A stretch of 52,542 nt of DNA from Acidobacteriota bacterium (GCA_022828085.1 JAJEIY010000035.1:1-52542), one strand, 5' to 3'. Shown: positions 25,718 to 35,179, counted from the stretch's first letter. Made by a program: numbers and translations. Notes: generated by a model not told the origin, from the letters alone.

Positions 25718-26653
25718 ATGGGCGAGCCGCGCATCGTCTCGCTGATCGCGAGCGCCACGGAGATCGTCAGTGCGCTCGGCATGGAGCACCGTCTCGTGGG
25801 ACGCTCCCACGAGTGTGACTACCCGCCCCGGATCCTGAGTCTTCCCGCCTGTTCCTCCTCCAAGGTGGACGCGGCGGCGTCGAGCCGGGACATCGATCGT
25901 CAGGTCCGCGAGATCGTCGGCGAGGCGCTGTCGGTGTACCGGGTCGACGGACGGCTCCTCGACGAACTGGCCCCCACCGTGATCGTCACCCAGACCCAGT
26001 GCGAGGTCTGCGCGGTGAGCCTCCGCGACGTGGAAGCAGCGGTCTGCGAAGTGGTGCGCTCCGAGCCCCGGATCGTTCCCCTGGCGCCCCTGGCGCTCGG
26101 CGACGTGTTCGATGACATCGAGGCGGTGGCCGGGGCGCTCGGGATTCCCGACCGGGGCCGGGAGCTGGTGGCGGATTTGAAGACGCGGCTCGACGCGCTC
26201 CGGGCCAGGGCCGCCGGGCTGGAGCTCCGCCCGCGGGTCGCCTGCGTGGAGTGGATCGATCCGCCCATGCACGCGGGCAACTGGGTTCCCGAACTGGTGG
26301 AGATCGCCGGCGGGCGGGTGATGGCGGGAGAGCCGGGCCGTCACTCCGGCTACTTCGAGTTCGGGGAGCTGCTCTCCGCGGACCCGGACGCCATCGCCGT
26401 CATGCCGTGTGGTTTCGACATTCCCCGCACCCGGGCCGAGATGCCGGCCCTTGCGGCCCAACCGGGCTGGAACAGGCTCTCGGCCGTCCGCAACGGGCGC
26501 GTGTTTCTCACCGACGGCAACCAGTACTTCAACCGGCCGGGTCCGCGGATCGTCGAGTCGGCGGAGATCCTCGCCGAGCTTCTCCATCCGGACGAATTCG
26601 ATTTCGGACATCGGGGCTCGGGCTGGACGCCGTGGGTGCGTGAAACCGGCTGA
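25718..26653 (+). CDS. BtuF-like cobalamin-binding protein lacking a signal peptide
   Basis: The 311-residue protein has the two-lobe fold of metal-chelate binding proteins: PRIVSLIASATEIVSALGME at the N-terminus, a long bridging helix (LVADLKTRLDALRARA), and VACVEWIDPPMHAGNWVPELVEIAGG in the second lobe. Normally these are periplasmic and feed an ABC importer. Here there is no signal or lipobox: the protein starts MGEPRIVSLIA, and no upstream codons in frame supply one. It is therefore likely cytoplasmic, as in some B12-dependent bacteria, perhaps a corrinoid carrier or chaperone. It has several Cys (THE ECDYPP and QCEVCAVS regions) that might coordinate cobalt or another metal. It sits between the DUF6580-like gene and a small four-Cys gene. 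Confidence 0.85.
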   Translation: MGEPRIVSLIASATEIVSALGMEHRLVGRSHECDYPPRILSLPACSSSKVDAAASSRDIDRQVREIVGEALSVYRVDGRLLDELAPTVIVTQTQCEVCAVSLRDVEAAVCEVVRSEPRIVPLAPLALGDVFDDIEAVAGALGIPDRGRELVADLKTRLDALRARAAGLELRPRVACVEWIDPPMHAGNWVPELVEIAGGRVMAGEPGRHSGYFEFGELLSADPDAIAVMPCGFDIPRTRAEMPALAAQPGWNRLSAVRNGRVFLTDGNQYFNRPGPRIVESAEILAELLHPDEFDFGHRGSGWTPWVRETG

Positions 26654-26666
26654 GCCTCGGCCCGAC

Positions 26667-26864
26667 ATGCGGGTCGGGAGCGGTCTCTGCGACGCCTGCC
26701 GCCACGCCCGGCTCGTCGCCTCCCGCCGTAACCGCTTCCTCCTCTGCGAGCGTTCGGTCGATGATGCGCGGTTTCCGCGCTATCCGCGGCTGCCGGTACT
26801 GACCTGCGACGGCTTCGTCCCGCTCCCGTCGCGGGACGCGCGTTCCGCCGATTCCGGCCGCTGA
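26667..26864 (+). CDS. Small four-cysteine protein, unknown
   Basis: A 65-residue protein with an apparent zinc knuckle: GLCDACRHARLV near the N-terminus, then RFLLCERS, RFPRYPRLPVLTCDGF. The CxxC plus two later Cys and the FPRYPRLPVL block recur as a small conserved hypothetical protein in many high-GC bacteria. ATG at 26667 is chosen; a GTG at 26640, overlapping the end of the BtuF-like gene, is a reasonable alternative. Likely co-transcribed with that gene. No function known; metal binding is inferred from the Cys pattern. Confidence 0.7.
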   Translation: MRVGSGLCDACRHARLVASRRNRFLLCERSVDDARFPRYPRLPVLTCDGFVPLPSRDARSADSGR

Positions 26865-26897
26865 CCATTCGTCGGCCTCCGCAGGGTGGGCAGGAGG

Positions 26898-26960
26898 TGT
26901 GTTGGGAGTTATATCTGCTATACTGCATATCAGACTTAATGAGTATGGAGTAGATAGATC
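26898..26960 (+). promoter_or_regulatory. AT-rich upstream region of clpB with likely promoter
   Basis: A short AT-rich tract stands out against the GC-rich background, with TATACT at 26919-26924 and CATATC just after. A GGAG at 26947-26950, ten bases before the ATG, is a likely ribosome-binding site. The spacing to any -35 is poor, and I see no CIRCE or clear HAIR operator, so the regulator of this heat-shock gene cannot be named. Confidence 0.5.
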
Positions 26961-29582
26961 ATGTCTCTGCCTCTCACCGAACGCGCGGGCGTCGCCCTTT
27001 CCCGGGCTGCGAGCCTTGCCGAGGAACGCAAGAACCCCGAAACCACCCCGGAACACCTGCTTGCCGGGCTGCTCGACGACGCGCCCGATGGGCTCGCGCT
27101 CCGGCTGCTGCGCCGCCTGGATGTCGAGCCCTCGGTCCTGGGCAGGAAACTCGATGCGGCACTCGGCGCCTTGCCGGTCCAGCGGTATTCGGAGACCGAC
27201 GCGCCTCCCGCGTCCAGGGACCTCGCCAAGGTCATCCACGCCGCATCGGGCGAAGCGAAGAAGCTCGGCGACGAGTTCCTGAGCGTGGAACACCTGCTCC
27301 TGGCTCTCGTTTCGCAGAAGTCGGCCGCCGGCGAGGCCCTCGGCGCCGCCGGAGTGGACCGGAAGACGCTGGAAGCCGCGGTCCGGTCGGTGCGCGGTCC
27401 CGCGCGCGCCACGGGTCCCAATCCCGAGAGCGCCTACGAACCGCTCCGGAAATACGGGCGGGACCTCACCGCGCTCGCCCGCGCCGACAGGCTCGACCCG
27501 GTGATCGGCCGCGACGACGAGATCCGGCGGGTGATGCAGATCCTCTCCCGCCGTACGAAGAACAACCCGGTGCTGCTCGGCGAACCCGGGGTCGGGAAGA
27601 CCGCCATCGCCGAAGGATTGGCGCTCCGCATCGTCAAGGGCGACGTGCCCGAGGGGCTTCGTGAACGGCAGGTGGTGGCGCTCGACATGGGAGCCCTCGT
27701 CGCCGGCGCGAAGTTCCGGGGCGAGTTCGAGGAGCGGCTCAAGGCGGTGCTCGCCGCGGTCCAGGAGGCGGACGGCCGGGTCATCCTGTTCATCGACGAA
27801 CTGCACACCGTCGTCGGGGCCGGAAGGACCGATGGGGCGATGGACGCTTCCAACCTGCTGAAGCCGGCGCTTGCCCGGGGGGACCTGCACTGCATCGGGG
27901 CGACCACCCTCGACGAGTACCGGCAGCACATCGAAAAGGACGCGGCGCTCGAGCGCCGGTTCCAGACGGTCGTCGTCGACGAACCGTCGGTCCCCGACAC
28001 CGTGACCATCCTCCGCGGCCTCAAGGAGCGCTACGAGGTTCACCACGGGGTCCGTATCCAGGACGGCGCGCTCCTGGCCGCCGCTTCGATGTCCAGCCGC
28101 TACATCTCCGGGCGCTTCCTGCCGGACAAGGCGATCGACCTGGTGGACGAATCGGCCGCCCGCCTGCGCACCGAGATGGACAGCGTGCCCACCGGTCTCG
28201 ACGAGGTGGAGCGGAAGCTCCTGTCGCTCCAGATCGAGCGGGAGGCGCTCAGGAAGGAAAAGGACGACGCCTCCTCGAAGCGGCGCGCGGACCTCGAACG
28301 GCGGATCGCCGACCTCGAGGAAGAGGCCCGGGCGCTCCGCACCCAGTGGCAGGGCGAGAAGGCGCAGCTCCTCGAGGTGCGACGACTCCGGGAGCGCCTC
28401 GAGGAAGCGAACCTGGCGATGGAACGCGCCGAGCGCGAGCAGGATCTCGGCAGGGCCGCCGAGCTCCGCTTCGGCACCACCCTCGAACTGAGGCGCGAGC
28501 TCGCCGCCGCCGAGGCGCGGCTCGGGGGACAGGAGGGACGCCTGCTTCGGGAGGAGGTGGACGCCTCGGACGTGGCGTCGGTGGTCTCGCGCTGGACCGG
28601 GATTCCGGTGGACCGGATCCTCGAAGGCGAGCGCGAGAAGCTGCTCTGGCTCGGAGACCTGCTCCACCGCCGGGTCGTCGGCCAGGACGAGGGCGTGCGG
28701 GCGGTCGCCGATGCCGTGGTCCGCGCCCGAGCCGGCGTCCAGGATCCGGACCGGCCGCTCGGGGCCTTCCTGTTTGCGGGTCCCACCGGCGTCGGCAAGA
28801 CCGAGCTCGCACGGGCGCTCGCCGCCGAACTCTTCGACGACGAGCACGCCATGGTGCGTCTCGACATGACGGAGTACAGCGAGAAGCACTCGGTGTCCCG
28901 GCTGACGGGCGCTCCTCCCGGCTATGTCGGCTTCGAGGACGGCGGGCAGTTGACGGAGGCGGTGCGGCGCCGTCCGTTCGCGGTCATCCTGCTGGACGAG
29001 ATCGAGAAGGCGCACCCCCAGGTGCGCACCGTGCTGCTCCAGGTGCTCGACGACGGCCGGCTCACGGATTCCCATGGCCGGCTGGTGAATTTCCGCAACA
29101 CCGTCCTGATCATGACCTCGAACGTCGGCAGCGACCGCGTTCTCGCACTCGCCGAGGCCGGCCGCGGCTACGACGCGATGAAGCGGGAGGTCGTTTCGGA
29201 ACTCCGCCGCGAGTTCCCGCCCGAGTTCCTGAACCGGGTGGACGAGACGGTGGTGTTCCGGAGCCTGACGCGAGACCAGGTGGCGGAGATCGTGGGCCTG
29301 CAGCTCGAGCGGCTGCGCGAACGGCTCCGCGATCAGGACCTGACGCTCGAAGTGACCGACGAGGCCCTCAAGGTGCTGGCCGCCGAGGGGTACGACCCGC
29401 TCTACGGCGCCCGTCCGGTCCGCCGGACGATCCAGCACCGGGTCGAGACGCCGGTCGCGCGGATGATCGTGGGGGGCGCGCTTCCCGGCGGGGCGTCCGT
29501 CACGGTGGGCGCCGAACCCGGCGGGACGATCGCAGTGGCCGTGGGAGAAGGAGTGGAGGCCGGGGAGCCGGTCCCTGCGTAG
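26961..29582 (+). CDS. clpB: ATP-dependent disaggregase ClpB
   Basis: ClpB works with DnaK to pull apart aggregated proteins. The 873-residue protein has the expected order: N-terminal Clp_N repeats ([19 protein letters not shown]), AAA+ domain 1 with Walker A GEPGVGKT (about residue 207) and Walker B ILFIDELH, a long coiled-coil middle domain (about residues 405-525), AAA+ domain 2 with GPTGVGKT (about residue 610) and [12 protein letters not shown], then sensor and C-terminal parts ([27 protein letters not shown]). The middle domain separates it from ClpA and ClpC. No tandem dnaK or hspR is adjacent. It converges on the MATE gene with a 12-base gap. Confidence 0.97.
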   Translation: MSLPLTERAGVALSRAASLAEERKNPETTPEHLLAGLLDDAPDGLALRLLRRLDVEPSVLGRKLDAALGALPVQRYSETDAPPASRDLAKVIHAASGEAKKLGDEFLSVEHLLLALVSQKSAAGEALGAAGVDRKTLEAAVRSVRGPARATGPNPESAYEPLRKYGRDLTALARADRLDPVIGRDDEIRRVMQILSRRTKNNPVLLGEPGVGKTAIAEGLALRIVKGDVPEGLRERQVVALDMGALVAGAKFRGEFEERLKAVLAAVQEADGRVILFIDELHTVVGAGRTDGAMDASNLLKPALARGDLHCIGATTLDEYRQHIEKDAALERRFQTVVVDEPSVPDTVTILRGLKERYEVHHGVRIQDGALLAAASMSSRYISGRFLPDKAIDLVDESAARLRTEMDSVPTGLDEVERKLLSLQIEREALRKEKDDASSKRRADLERRIADLEEEARALRTQWQGEKAQLLEVRRLRERLEEANLAMERAEREQDLGRAAELRFGTTLELRRELAAAEARLGGQEGRLLREEVDASDVASVVSRWTGIPVDRILEGEREKLLWLGDLLHRRVVGQDEGVRAVADAVVRARAGVQDPDRPLGAFLFAGPTGVGKTELARALAAELFDDEHAMVRLDMTEYSEKHSVSRLTGAPPGYVGFEDGGQLTEAVRRRPFAVILLDEIEKAHPQVRTVLLQVLDDGRLTDSHGRLVNFRNTVLIMTSNVGSDRVLALAEAGRGYDAMKREVVSELRREFPPEFLNRVDETVVFRSLTRDQVAEIVGLQLERLRERLRDQDLTLEVTDEALKVLAAEGYDPLYGARPVRRTIQHRVETPVARMIVGGALPGGASVTVGAEPGGTIAVAVGEGVEAGEPVPA

Positions 29583-29594
29583 TCCCGCCCGGGA

Positions 29595-30974
29595 TCAGGA
29601 ATCCGGCCCGGCCGGATTCTCCGTCAGTCCCTTCACGAAGCGCCATCCCAGGATGCCGCCGATCACCCCGGCGAGACTGCTCCCGACGGCGTAGGCGTAG
29701 ACCACGCCCGGCCCCTCCAGCGAGTACAGGATCGCCCGGCCGCCCAGCGTGCCCACCAGCAGAAACAGCATCGCGGGGACGGCCAATCCGGCCCGCGACC
29801 AGTTGAGCAGCGTGGCCCAGATGGGGCGGCCCAGGTTGTTGAAGGCCGCCGTCGCCACGTACGCGGCGCCCGCGAGGACGAACCCTCCGGCTCCCAGCCG
29901 GCAGAAGGCCCGGACGATCTTCGCGCCGTCATCGGCCATCCCGAAGGCCCAGACGATGAGGTCGGCCGCGAGCCAGAGAGCCCCCCAGGCCGCCAGCGCG
30001 TAGAGGACGGCGAAGACGAGGCTGTCCCGATAGGTCGCCTCCAGGCGGTGCAGTTTCCGGGCCCCGTAGTTCTGGCCGAAGATGCCGCCCACCGCCACGG
30101 CGAGCGCGATGATCCCCGAGAAACCCAGGACCACCATCCGGGTCACCACCGACCAGCCGGCGACGGCGCTGTCGCCGAAACGCCCGACCCAGGCGGCCAG
30201 GAGCAGGAAGCCCGACGGCGTGGACAGTTGGGCCAGCACTGCCGGTCCGGCGACCGCGAAGATGGCGCGGAAGTCGTGGAACGCTCCCGCCAGCCGGAGC
30301 GGGGCGGCCAATTCGTGGGTCCGCACCACGAAGTGAAGTCCCACGAGCGCGGTCACGATCCGCGAGAGAACGAGCACCCACGCTGCGCCGTCCACGCCGA
30401 GCCCCAGCACCAGGATCACCAGCGGATCGAGTACGAAGGCGACCCCGCCGGCGACCATGGTCACCATCAGGGCCCGCCGGGCGTCGCCTTCGGCGCGGAG
30501 GATGGCGGCGGTGCTGATGCCGAGTCCCAGGACCGGAAGCGACGGGAGGATCCACGCCAGGTAGCGGCTGGCGACCTCCGTCGCCGGACCCGGTTCCATC
30601 AGCAGTCCCACCGCCTCCTCCCGGAAGACGAAGATCAGCGCGGCGAGGACCGTGAGGGTCAGGAAGGAGACCGTGAGGCACGACGTGGTCCGGCTGCGCG
30701 CCAGCGTGCGGTCGCGCGCTCCCAGCGCCCGGCTGACGAGGGCGGTTGCGGCCACGGCGAGGCCAATGGCCACCGCGCTCACGATGTGCTGGACGAACGA
30801 AGCGAGTCCGACTCCGGCCACCAGCCGGACGTCGCGGAGCAGCGAGATGTAAAAGAGCGTCAGGAAGTCCACCAGGAACAGGAACAGGAACCCGACGGAG
30901 GCGGTCGTGGTCATGACGACCACGTGGCGCATGGTCGAGCCGGTGGTGAACCGGCCCTCCTTGTCCGGGGGCAT
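29595..30974 (-). CDS. MATE-family efflux transporter
   Basis: The 459-residue protein has about 12 membrane spans in two related halves, as in the NorM/DinF group of cation-coupled exporters for drugs and organic cations. Matching blocks are DFLTLFYISLLRDVRLVAGVGLASF, STAAILRAEGDARRALMVTM and AVGGIFGQNYGARK, the last typical of the second half. Substrate cannot be told from sequence. It is the last gene of a five-gene minus-strand run (34727 to 29595) with gaps of 9-13 bases, so it is probably translated from the same message as the phosphotransferase-like gene directly upstream. Confidence 0.9.
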   Translation of the reverse strand: MPPDKEGRFTTGSTMRHVVVMTTTASVGFLFLFLVDFLTLFYISLLRDVRLVAGVGLASFVQHIVSAVAIGLAVAATALVSRALGARDRTLARSRTTSCLTVSFLTLTVLAALIFVFREEAVGLLMEPGPATEVASRYLAWILPSLPVLGLGISTAAILRAEGDARRALMVTMVAGGVAFVLDPLVILVLGLGVDGAAWVLVLSRIVTALVGLHFVVRTHELAAPLRLAGAFHDFRAIFAVAGPAVLAQLSTPSGFLLLAAWVGRFGDSAVAGWSVVTRMVVLGFSGIIALAVAVGGIFGQNYGARKLHRLEATYRDSLVFAVLYALAAWGALWLAADLIVWAFGMADDGAKIVRAFCRLGAGGFVLAGAAYVATAAFNNLGRPIWATLLNWSRAGLAVPAMLFLLVGTLGGRAILYSLEGPGVVYAYAVGSSLAGVIGGILGWRFVKGLTENPAGPDS

Positions 30975-30983
30975 CGAATCCGC

Positions 30984-32147
30984 TCAGGCCAAGGCCCGGT
31001 AAACGCGGTACCCGGCCCGGCACAGGGCATGACGGAGGCCGGCGCGGCTCATGAAGGGCGGGATCTCCGGCAGGACGGCGCCGGCATCCAGGTCCCGGAG
31101 CGCCGTCGCCGTGCGTGTCGCAATCGCGTCGCGGAGCTCCGGTTGTCTTCCCTGGCTCGCTTCGAGCCAACCGGCGAGCACGACCGGCAGCACCAGGCAG
31201 CCGAGCAGGGTCTCGCGGTAGAGCCGCCAGCAGCGCTCGAACGGGAACTCCCGGGCGCCGAGGCCGCAGACGATGTCGTGGTACTCGAGGAGCGCCTCTC
31301 TTTCGACGACGCGGCGGACTTCCGGCGAGACGCTCCCCGCGAGGAAGTAGGCCACGTCGTAGAGCCCGTTCGCGACCGCGCTGTTCTGCCAGTCCACGAC
31401 CGTGAGGCCGTCCCCGTCGAAGAACATGTTGTCGAGACGGTAGTCGCCGTGCACGAACGTCAGCGGTTCCTCCACGAGTTGGTCGAGATGGTCCACCAGC
31501 CGCAGGCCGTATTCCTCGGCCAGATCCCGGACCTCCGCGGGCCACGGGCCGGACAGGAGCGACAGGTTGCGCGGCAGGCTCAGCAGGTAGGCGATCTGGA
31601 GCGCGGATCGCACCCGCGGCGCCAGCATCGCATGGAAATCGGCCGGCAGGGGTTCGGGGCGGCCCCAGTATTTCCCGTGGAGCCCGGCCACCTCCTTGAC
31701 GGCCCGCCGCGCCTGCTCGGGGGTGGCGCCCAATACCTGGTCCGCGGCCGCCAGGTGGCCGAGATCCTCGAGAACCAGCACGAAACGATGGCTGCGGGCG
31801 TCGAAGTCGCCGTAGAGGAGCGCCGGAGCGCGGAGCGGGGAGGCGGGCGCCAGGTCGCGGTAGAACGCGAACTCGCGGCGGTAGAGGCGCCACCGCCGTC
31901 CCAGTTTTCGATTCCTGGGCCTGTCGCTCGCGAGCTTCACGATCACGCTCTCGGAGGGCCGGTCGTCCGCGGCGAAGGTCAGCTCGCAGCGAAGGATCAC
32001 GGCCATCAGGCCGACCCCCTCCCCGATGGCCGTGCACCGCAGTTCACGGACCGGTGGACAGTCGGCCCGGCCGCCAGCCACCAGGGCCTCGTGCAGCCAC
32101 TCGGCCGTCAGGCCCTCGCCGGTGTCGGGGATTCCCGGGCCCGCCAT
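30984..32147 (-). CDS. Aminoglycoside-phosphotransferase-fold kinase (ecdysteroid/choline kinase-like)
   Basis: The 387-residue protein contains the kinase-like motifs of the APH/EcKinase superfamily: ESVIVKLASD (the ATP-contacting Lys), FVHGDYRLDNMFF (catalytic Asp and Asn) and LTVVDWQNSA (the metal-binding Asp; DFG equivalent). These enzymes phosphorylate small hydroxylated molecules, or rarely antibiotics. The sequence resembles the longer EcKinase/DUF1679-type branch more than true aminoglycoside kinases, so drug resistance should not be assumed. Start at MAGPGIPDTGEG; an ATG 19 codons upstream would intrude on the neighbouring gene. Neighbours: nine bases ahead of the MATE gene, 13 after the zinc-ribbon gene. 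Confidence 0.85.
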   Translation of the reverse strand: MAGPGIPDTGEGLTAEWLHEALVAGGRADCPPVRELRCTAIGEGVGLMAVILRCELTFAADDRPSESVIVKLASDRPRNRKLGRRWRLYRREFAFYRDLAPASPLRAPALLYGDFDARSHRFVLVLEDLGHLAAADQVLGATPEQARRAVKEVAGLHGKYWGRPEPLPADFHAMLAPRVRSALQIAYLLSLPRNLSLLSGPWPAEVRDLAEEYGLRLVDHLDQLVEEPLTFVHGDYRLDNMFFDGDGLTVVDWQNSAVANGLYDVAYFLAGSVSPEVRRVVEREALLEYHDIVCGLGAREFPFERCWRLYRETLLGCLVLPVVLAGWLEASQGRQPELRDAIATRTATALRDLDAGAVLPEIPPFMSRAGLRHALCRAGYRVYRALA

Positions 32148-32160
32148 CTGTCGTCCGGCG

Positions 32161-32619
32161 CTACTCCGCCTCGTACTCTTCGGCGCGGTGCATGTCGAAG
32201 TCACCGTGATCCGGGTTTTCCGGAAAGCGGCGGAACTCGGCGTGGCAGCGGTAGCAGACCGTGACGCTCCCCAGACGCCGGTAGATCAGGAAGTCGAGGA
32301 GCGCCACGGAGGCGAAGACCGCGAACGCCCCGGGGAAGTCCCAGAGCGCGTAGGCGATCGTGGAGAGAGCGATCGCGCTCAGGACCACCGCGCAACCGAT
32401 CTGCTGCGGAACGTCCTTTTTCCGGTAGAGCTCGGGGTTGTTGCACTGCGGGCAGGAGGCGAAAGCGGCGCCGGCCGAGAGACCTTCGGCGGCGGCGGGT
32501 GGATTCCGGTGGCCGCAGTGTTGGCACCGGTCGTCATCCGGCTGGAAGGGAGGGTTCCAGGTCGAATAGCGGTCGCAGGCGTCGCAGTAGAAGCCGACCT
32601 CGGGAGCCCGTTTGGCCAA
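32161..32619 (-). CDS. Zinc-ribbon membrane protein, unknown
   Basis: A 152-residue protein with four CxxC pairs (Cys 12/15, 32/35, 56/59 and 122/125). The first two form a zinc ribbon in the soluble N-terminal part, the third another half-ribbon, and the fourth, with a following His (CYRCH), lies after two membrane spans (about residues 76-92 and 97-113). Topology puts both ribbon regions on the same side, probably the cytoplasm. Function unknown; similar proteins are annotated only as hypothetical. Tight spacing to both neighbours (12 and 13 bases) makes it part of the five-gene operon. Confidence 0.75.
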   Translation of the reverse strand: MAKRAPEVGFYCDACDRYSTWNPPFQPDDDRCQHCGHRNPPAAAEGLSAGAAFASCPQCNNPELYRKKDVPQQIGCAVVLSAIALSTIAYALWDFPGAFAVFASVALLDFLIYRRLGSVTVCYRCHAEFRRFPENPDHGDFDMHRAEEYEAE

Positions 32620-32631
32620 ACTCGGCTCCCG

Positions 32632-33951
32632 TCAGGCGCAGCGAGAGACGATGGCGTCGAGCGCGGAAGAGATTTCTTCCCGGGTGTTGAAGAAGTGGAC
32701 TGAGAGTCGGAAGTCGCGTTCGCCACGGACGGGTGACGCCAGGATGCCGTCCTCCCGGCCGAGGTCCCGGTAGAGCGCCGTCGGGTCACAGCCGTCCGGC
32801 AGCCGGACCACCAGGATCCCCGAGCGGTCCGCCGGGTCCTCCGGCGAAGCCACCGAGAGTCCCGGGGTCTTCCGGATTGCCTCGATTCCATGGTCCACCA
32901 GCTTGTCGATCCGGCCGAGAATGCGTTCGAACCCGATGTCTTCCATCCACTGCACCGCCTGCCCGAAGCCGAAGAAGTCGGCCAGCGCCCGGGTCCCGAA
33001 CTCGTAGCGCGCCGCGCTCGGAAGGAGCGTGTAGTTGCCCTCGTAGTCCATGGTCTCGTGGCTGTGCGCCCCCGCCCAGCTCAACTGCACCTGGTCGAGC
33101 AGCGCGCGGCGGACGAAGAGCGCCCCGGTGCCCTTCGGTCCGAGCAGCCACTTGTGCCCGCAGGTCGAATAGCAGTCGCATCCCAGGGCGGCGAAGTCGG
33201 TCGCCACGCAGCCCGGGCCCTGGGCGCCGTCGAGGTGATAGCGGACGCCCCGGGCGCGCAGCAGTTCCGCGAGCCTCGCGGAGTCCTCCGTGCGGAGCGT
33301 CCGGCCGTTGTTCCGGGAAACGTGGCTCAGGCTGACCAGCCGCGTCTTCTCCGAGAGTTGGCGCTGCACTTCACCGACGAGGTCGGTGCCCGGGCTCAGG
33401 TCGATTTCCCGGATCACGATCCCGAAGCGGTCGCGGAGCACGTACCAGGGGATGACGTTCGCCGGATGTTCGGTGTTCGAGATGACGACCTCGTCGCCGG
33501 GCCTCCAGTCGAGGCTCCAGGCGACGATGGAGATCCCCTCCGAGGTCGAGTGGGTCAGGGCTACCTCGTCCCCGCCGGCGCCGAACATCCGGGCGAGCTG
33601 GGCGCGGAGGTCCGGCTCGACCCGGCCCATCACCTCCGCGACCTGGGCGGCGGCCGGGCTGCGGTTCTGGAAGGTCAGCCGGTCCGCCAACCGTTCGATC
33701 ACCGGAGTCGGTGAGGGGCCGATGCCGCCGGTCTGGAAATACGGACTCGCGGTGGCCGCAGGCACTTCTGCGCGCGCCTTCCGGACCCAGTCGGGGAGGT
33801 CCTGGACGGGCGCGGCGGCCCCTGGTTCCCCCGCGGCGAGACGGCCCACCGGCACCAGGGGAAGGAGGGCCAGACCGGAAACGCCGGCCAGGAGCCGGCG
33901 GCGGCCGAGGCCGCGGCCGGCGGCCGGAGGAGCGTGTTTGGGTTCCATCAC
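32632..33951 (-). CDS. Tat-exported class V aminotransferase (isopenicillin-N-epimerase-like)
   Basis: The 439-residue protein is a PLP enzyme of the class V group, related to isopenicillin N epimerase and cysteine desulfurases: ALTHSTSEGISIVAWSLDW, EVVISNTEHPANVIPW, RYHLDGAQGPGCVATDF (cofactor Asp) and the Schiff-base lysine in CYSTCGHKWLLGPKG. The N-terminus (GLGRRRLLAGVSGLALL) is a Tat signal, so the folded PLP-loaded enzyme is sent to the periplasm, which is unusual for the fold. Reaction unknown; epimerase, lyase or desulfurase are possible. ATG choice is fixed by the signal. It is 11 bases after the membrane-protein gene and 12 before the zinc-ribbon gene. Confidence 0.87.
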   Translation of the reverse strand: MMEPKHAPPAAGRGLGRRRLLAGVSGLALLPLVPVGRLAAGEPGAAAPVQDLPDWVRKARAEVPAATASPYFQTGGIGPSPTPVIERLADRLTFQNRSPAAAQVAEVMGRVEPDLRAQLARMFGAGGDEVALTHSTSEGISIVAWSLDWRPGDEVVISNTEHPANVIPWYVLRDRFGIVIREIDLSPGTDLVGEVQRQLSEKTRLVSLSHVSRNNGRTLRTEDSARLAELLRARGVRYHLDGAQGPGCVATDFAALGCDCYSTCGHKWLLGPKGTGALFVRRALLDQVQLSWAGAHSHETMDYEGNYTLLPSAARYEFGTRALADFFGFGQAVQWMEDIGFERILGRIDKLVDHGIEAIRKTPGLSVASPEDPADRSGILVVRLPDGCDPTALYRDLGREDGILASPVRGERDFRLSVHFFNTREEISSALDAIVSRCA

Positions 33952-33962
33952 TATTCTTGCGT

Positions 33963-34727
33963 TCAGACCAGTCGTCCGCCGGTCACCACCTCGACGAAGG
34001 CCGCGGTGAGTTCGCCGAAGAGAACCAGGATGAGCGCTACGTAGAGTAGTCCGGTTGCCGACTGCGTCGATCGGATGCGCACGGTATTCCGGATCATGAA
34101 GGCAAGGAAAGCCGGGAAGAGCAGGCCGGTGAGGACCCGGAATCCGAAGAAGAGGGCGGGCGTCGAGTAGATGAGGTCGGAGATGCTCCCGAGACGAAGC
34201 TCGGCGATCCCCCCATAGACGAGCGCCAACGCAGCGATCCCGATGCGGAGCGCGGTGGCGCCGGTGACGAGGCTCGATCCCACCGACAGCGGCCGGATCG
34301 AAAGCGCGGTGTCCACCAGGTACCAGTGGCCCAGCAGCATGGTGGCGGCGACCGCGCCGAGGAGGGCGGCGCCCGAGAGGTTGGATGCCAGGGCCAGTCC
34401 CGGCAGCTCCGGGGCCGTGAGGGGCGGCAGCAGGGCGCCGAGGAGGCCGATCCCGGCCATGCCGGCGGCGAGCGCCCCGCGCCGGCCGCCGAAGCGCGGG
34501 ACGGCGAAGGCGAGGACGATGGCTCCGGCCAGCAGCAGCGCCCAGAAAGGGGCTTCGGGACGGCTCCGCCCCGCGAGCAGTCCGAGCGCCATCGCCGCTG
34601 CCGCGCCCCGTGCCACGAGGCGGAGATACCCCTCCGGCACCCGATGGACACCGTGGATGATTCCGGCGGCCAGCAGGCTTCCCGCCGCCAGGCGGGCGGT
34701 CAGAACGGCGACGGTGGCGCCGATCAC
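33963..34727 (-). CDS. Multi-pass membrane protein, unknown
   Basis: A 254-residue protein, about eight hydrophobic segments, starting MIGATVAVLTARL. Notable features are LLGHWYLVDTALSIRPL in the middle, where His, Trp, Tyr and Asp lie in a span, and FPAFLAFMIRNTVRIRSTQSA near the end, with Arg pairs next to the last two spans. The HWYLVD and RNTVRIRSTQSATG blocks suggest possible heme or quinone contact, but I recognise no named family. It is the first gene of the five-gene minus-strand run; ErpA-type gene lies 128 bases further upstream. It may be the membrane partner of the exported aminotransferase; this is inference. Confidence 0.7.
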   Translation of the reverse strand: MIGATVAVLTARLAAGSLLAAGIIHGVHRVPEGYLRLVARGAAAAMALGLLAGRSRPEAPFWALLLAGAIVLAFAVPRFGGRRGALAAGMAGIGLLGALLPPLTAPELPGLALASNLSGAALLGAVAATMLLGHWYLVDTALSIRPLSVGSSLVTGATALRIGIAALALVYGGIAELRLGSISDLIYSTPALFFGFRVLTGLLFPAFLAFMIRNTVRIRSTQSATGLLYVALILVLFGELTAAFVEVVTGGRLV

Positions 34728-34855
34728 GATCGTACGCTCGGGAAACGAGGCGGCAGGGTCTCGCCCCGAACGTCCAGGGGTCCCGAGCCGTGTTGGTTGC
34801 GGGCCTTCAGCTTGTCTGCCGGACCGTCGTCAGACCTTTCTCGTCAAGCCCCTTG

Positions 34856-35179
34856 CTAGACCTGGAAGGACTCCCCGCAGCCGCAACTCGAGACGGCGTT
34901 CGGGTTGTTGAAGCGGAACCCCGCTCCCATGAGGTCCTCGACGTAGTCGATCTCGGTCCCCTCCAGGTAGGGCAGACTGCGCTCGTCGATGAGCATTCGG
35001 ACACCGTTCTTTTCGATGACCTGGTCTCCGGCGCGGGACTCATCGTCAAGCGCCAGTTGATACTGGAAGCCGGAGCACCCGCCGCCCACCACGCGAACCC
35101 GGAGCAGGGCGTTCGGACGTTTGTGCTGCACGAGGAACTCGGCGACCTTGGTGGCGGCGACATCGGTCAAGCTGAGCAT
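34856..35179 (-). CDS. erpA: A-type iron-sulfur carrier (ErpA/IscA family)
   Basis: A 107-residue protein with the A-type carrier fold and the three conserved Cys: VVGGGCSGFQY (C35) and SSCGCGESF (C99, C101). These proteins hold an iron-sulfur cluster and pass it to apoenzymes such as QueG, KorB or the Rieske protein. The segment DLMGAGFRFNNPNAVSSCGCG fits ErpA (insertion of clusters in aerobic bacteria) better than SufA, but the split within the family is not certain, so the symbol is provisional. AAGGAG lies eight bases before ATG. No isc or suf genes are next to it. Divergent from the PHP gene. Confidence 0.9.
   Translation of the reverse strand: MLSLTDVAATKVAEFLVQHKRPNALLRVRVVGGGCSGFQYQLALDDESRAGDQVIEKNGVRMLIDERSLPYLEGTEIDYVEDLMGAGFRFNNPNAVSSCGCGESFQV

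Noticed and set aside
26898..26960. CIRCE or HspR operator upstream of clpB
   Set aside because: Partial inverted repeats only; none reaches the 9-bp arms of CIRCE or the HAIR consensus.
30984..32147. Aminoglycoside resistance kinase
   Set aside because: The fold is shared, but the sequence is closer to the long EcKinase/DUF1679-like branch, so a resistance call is not supported.
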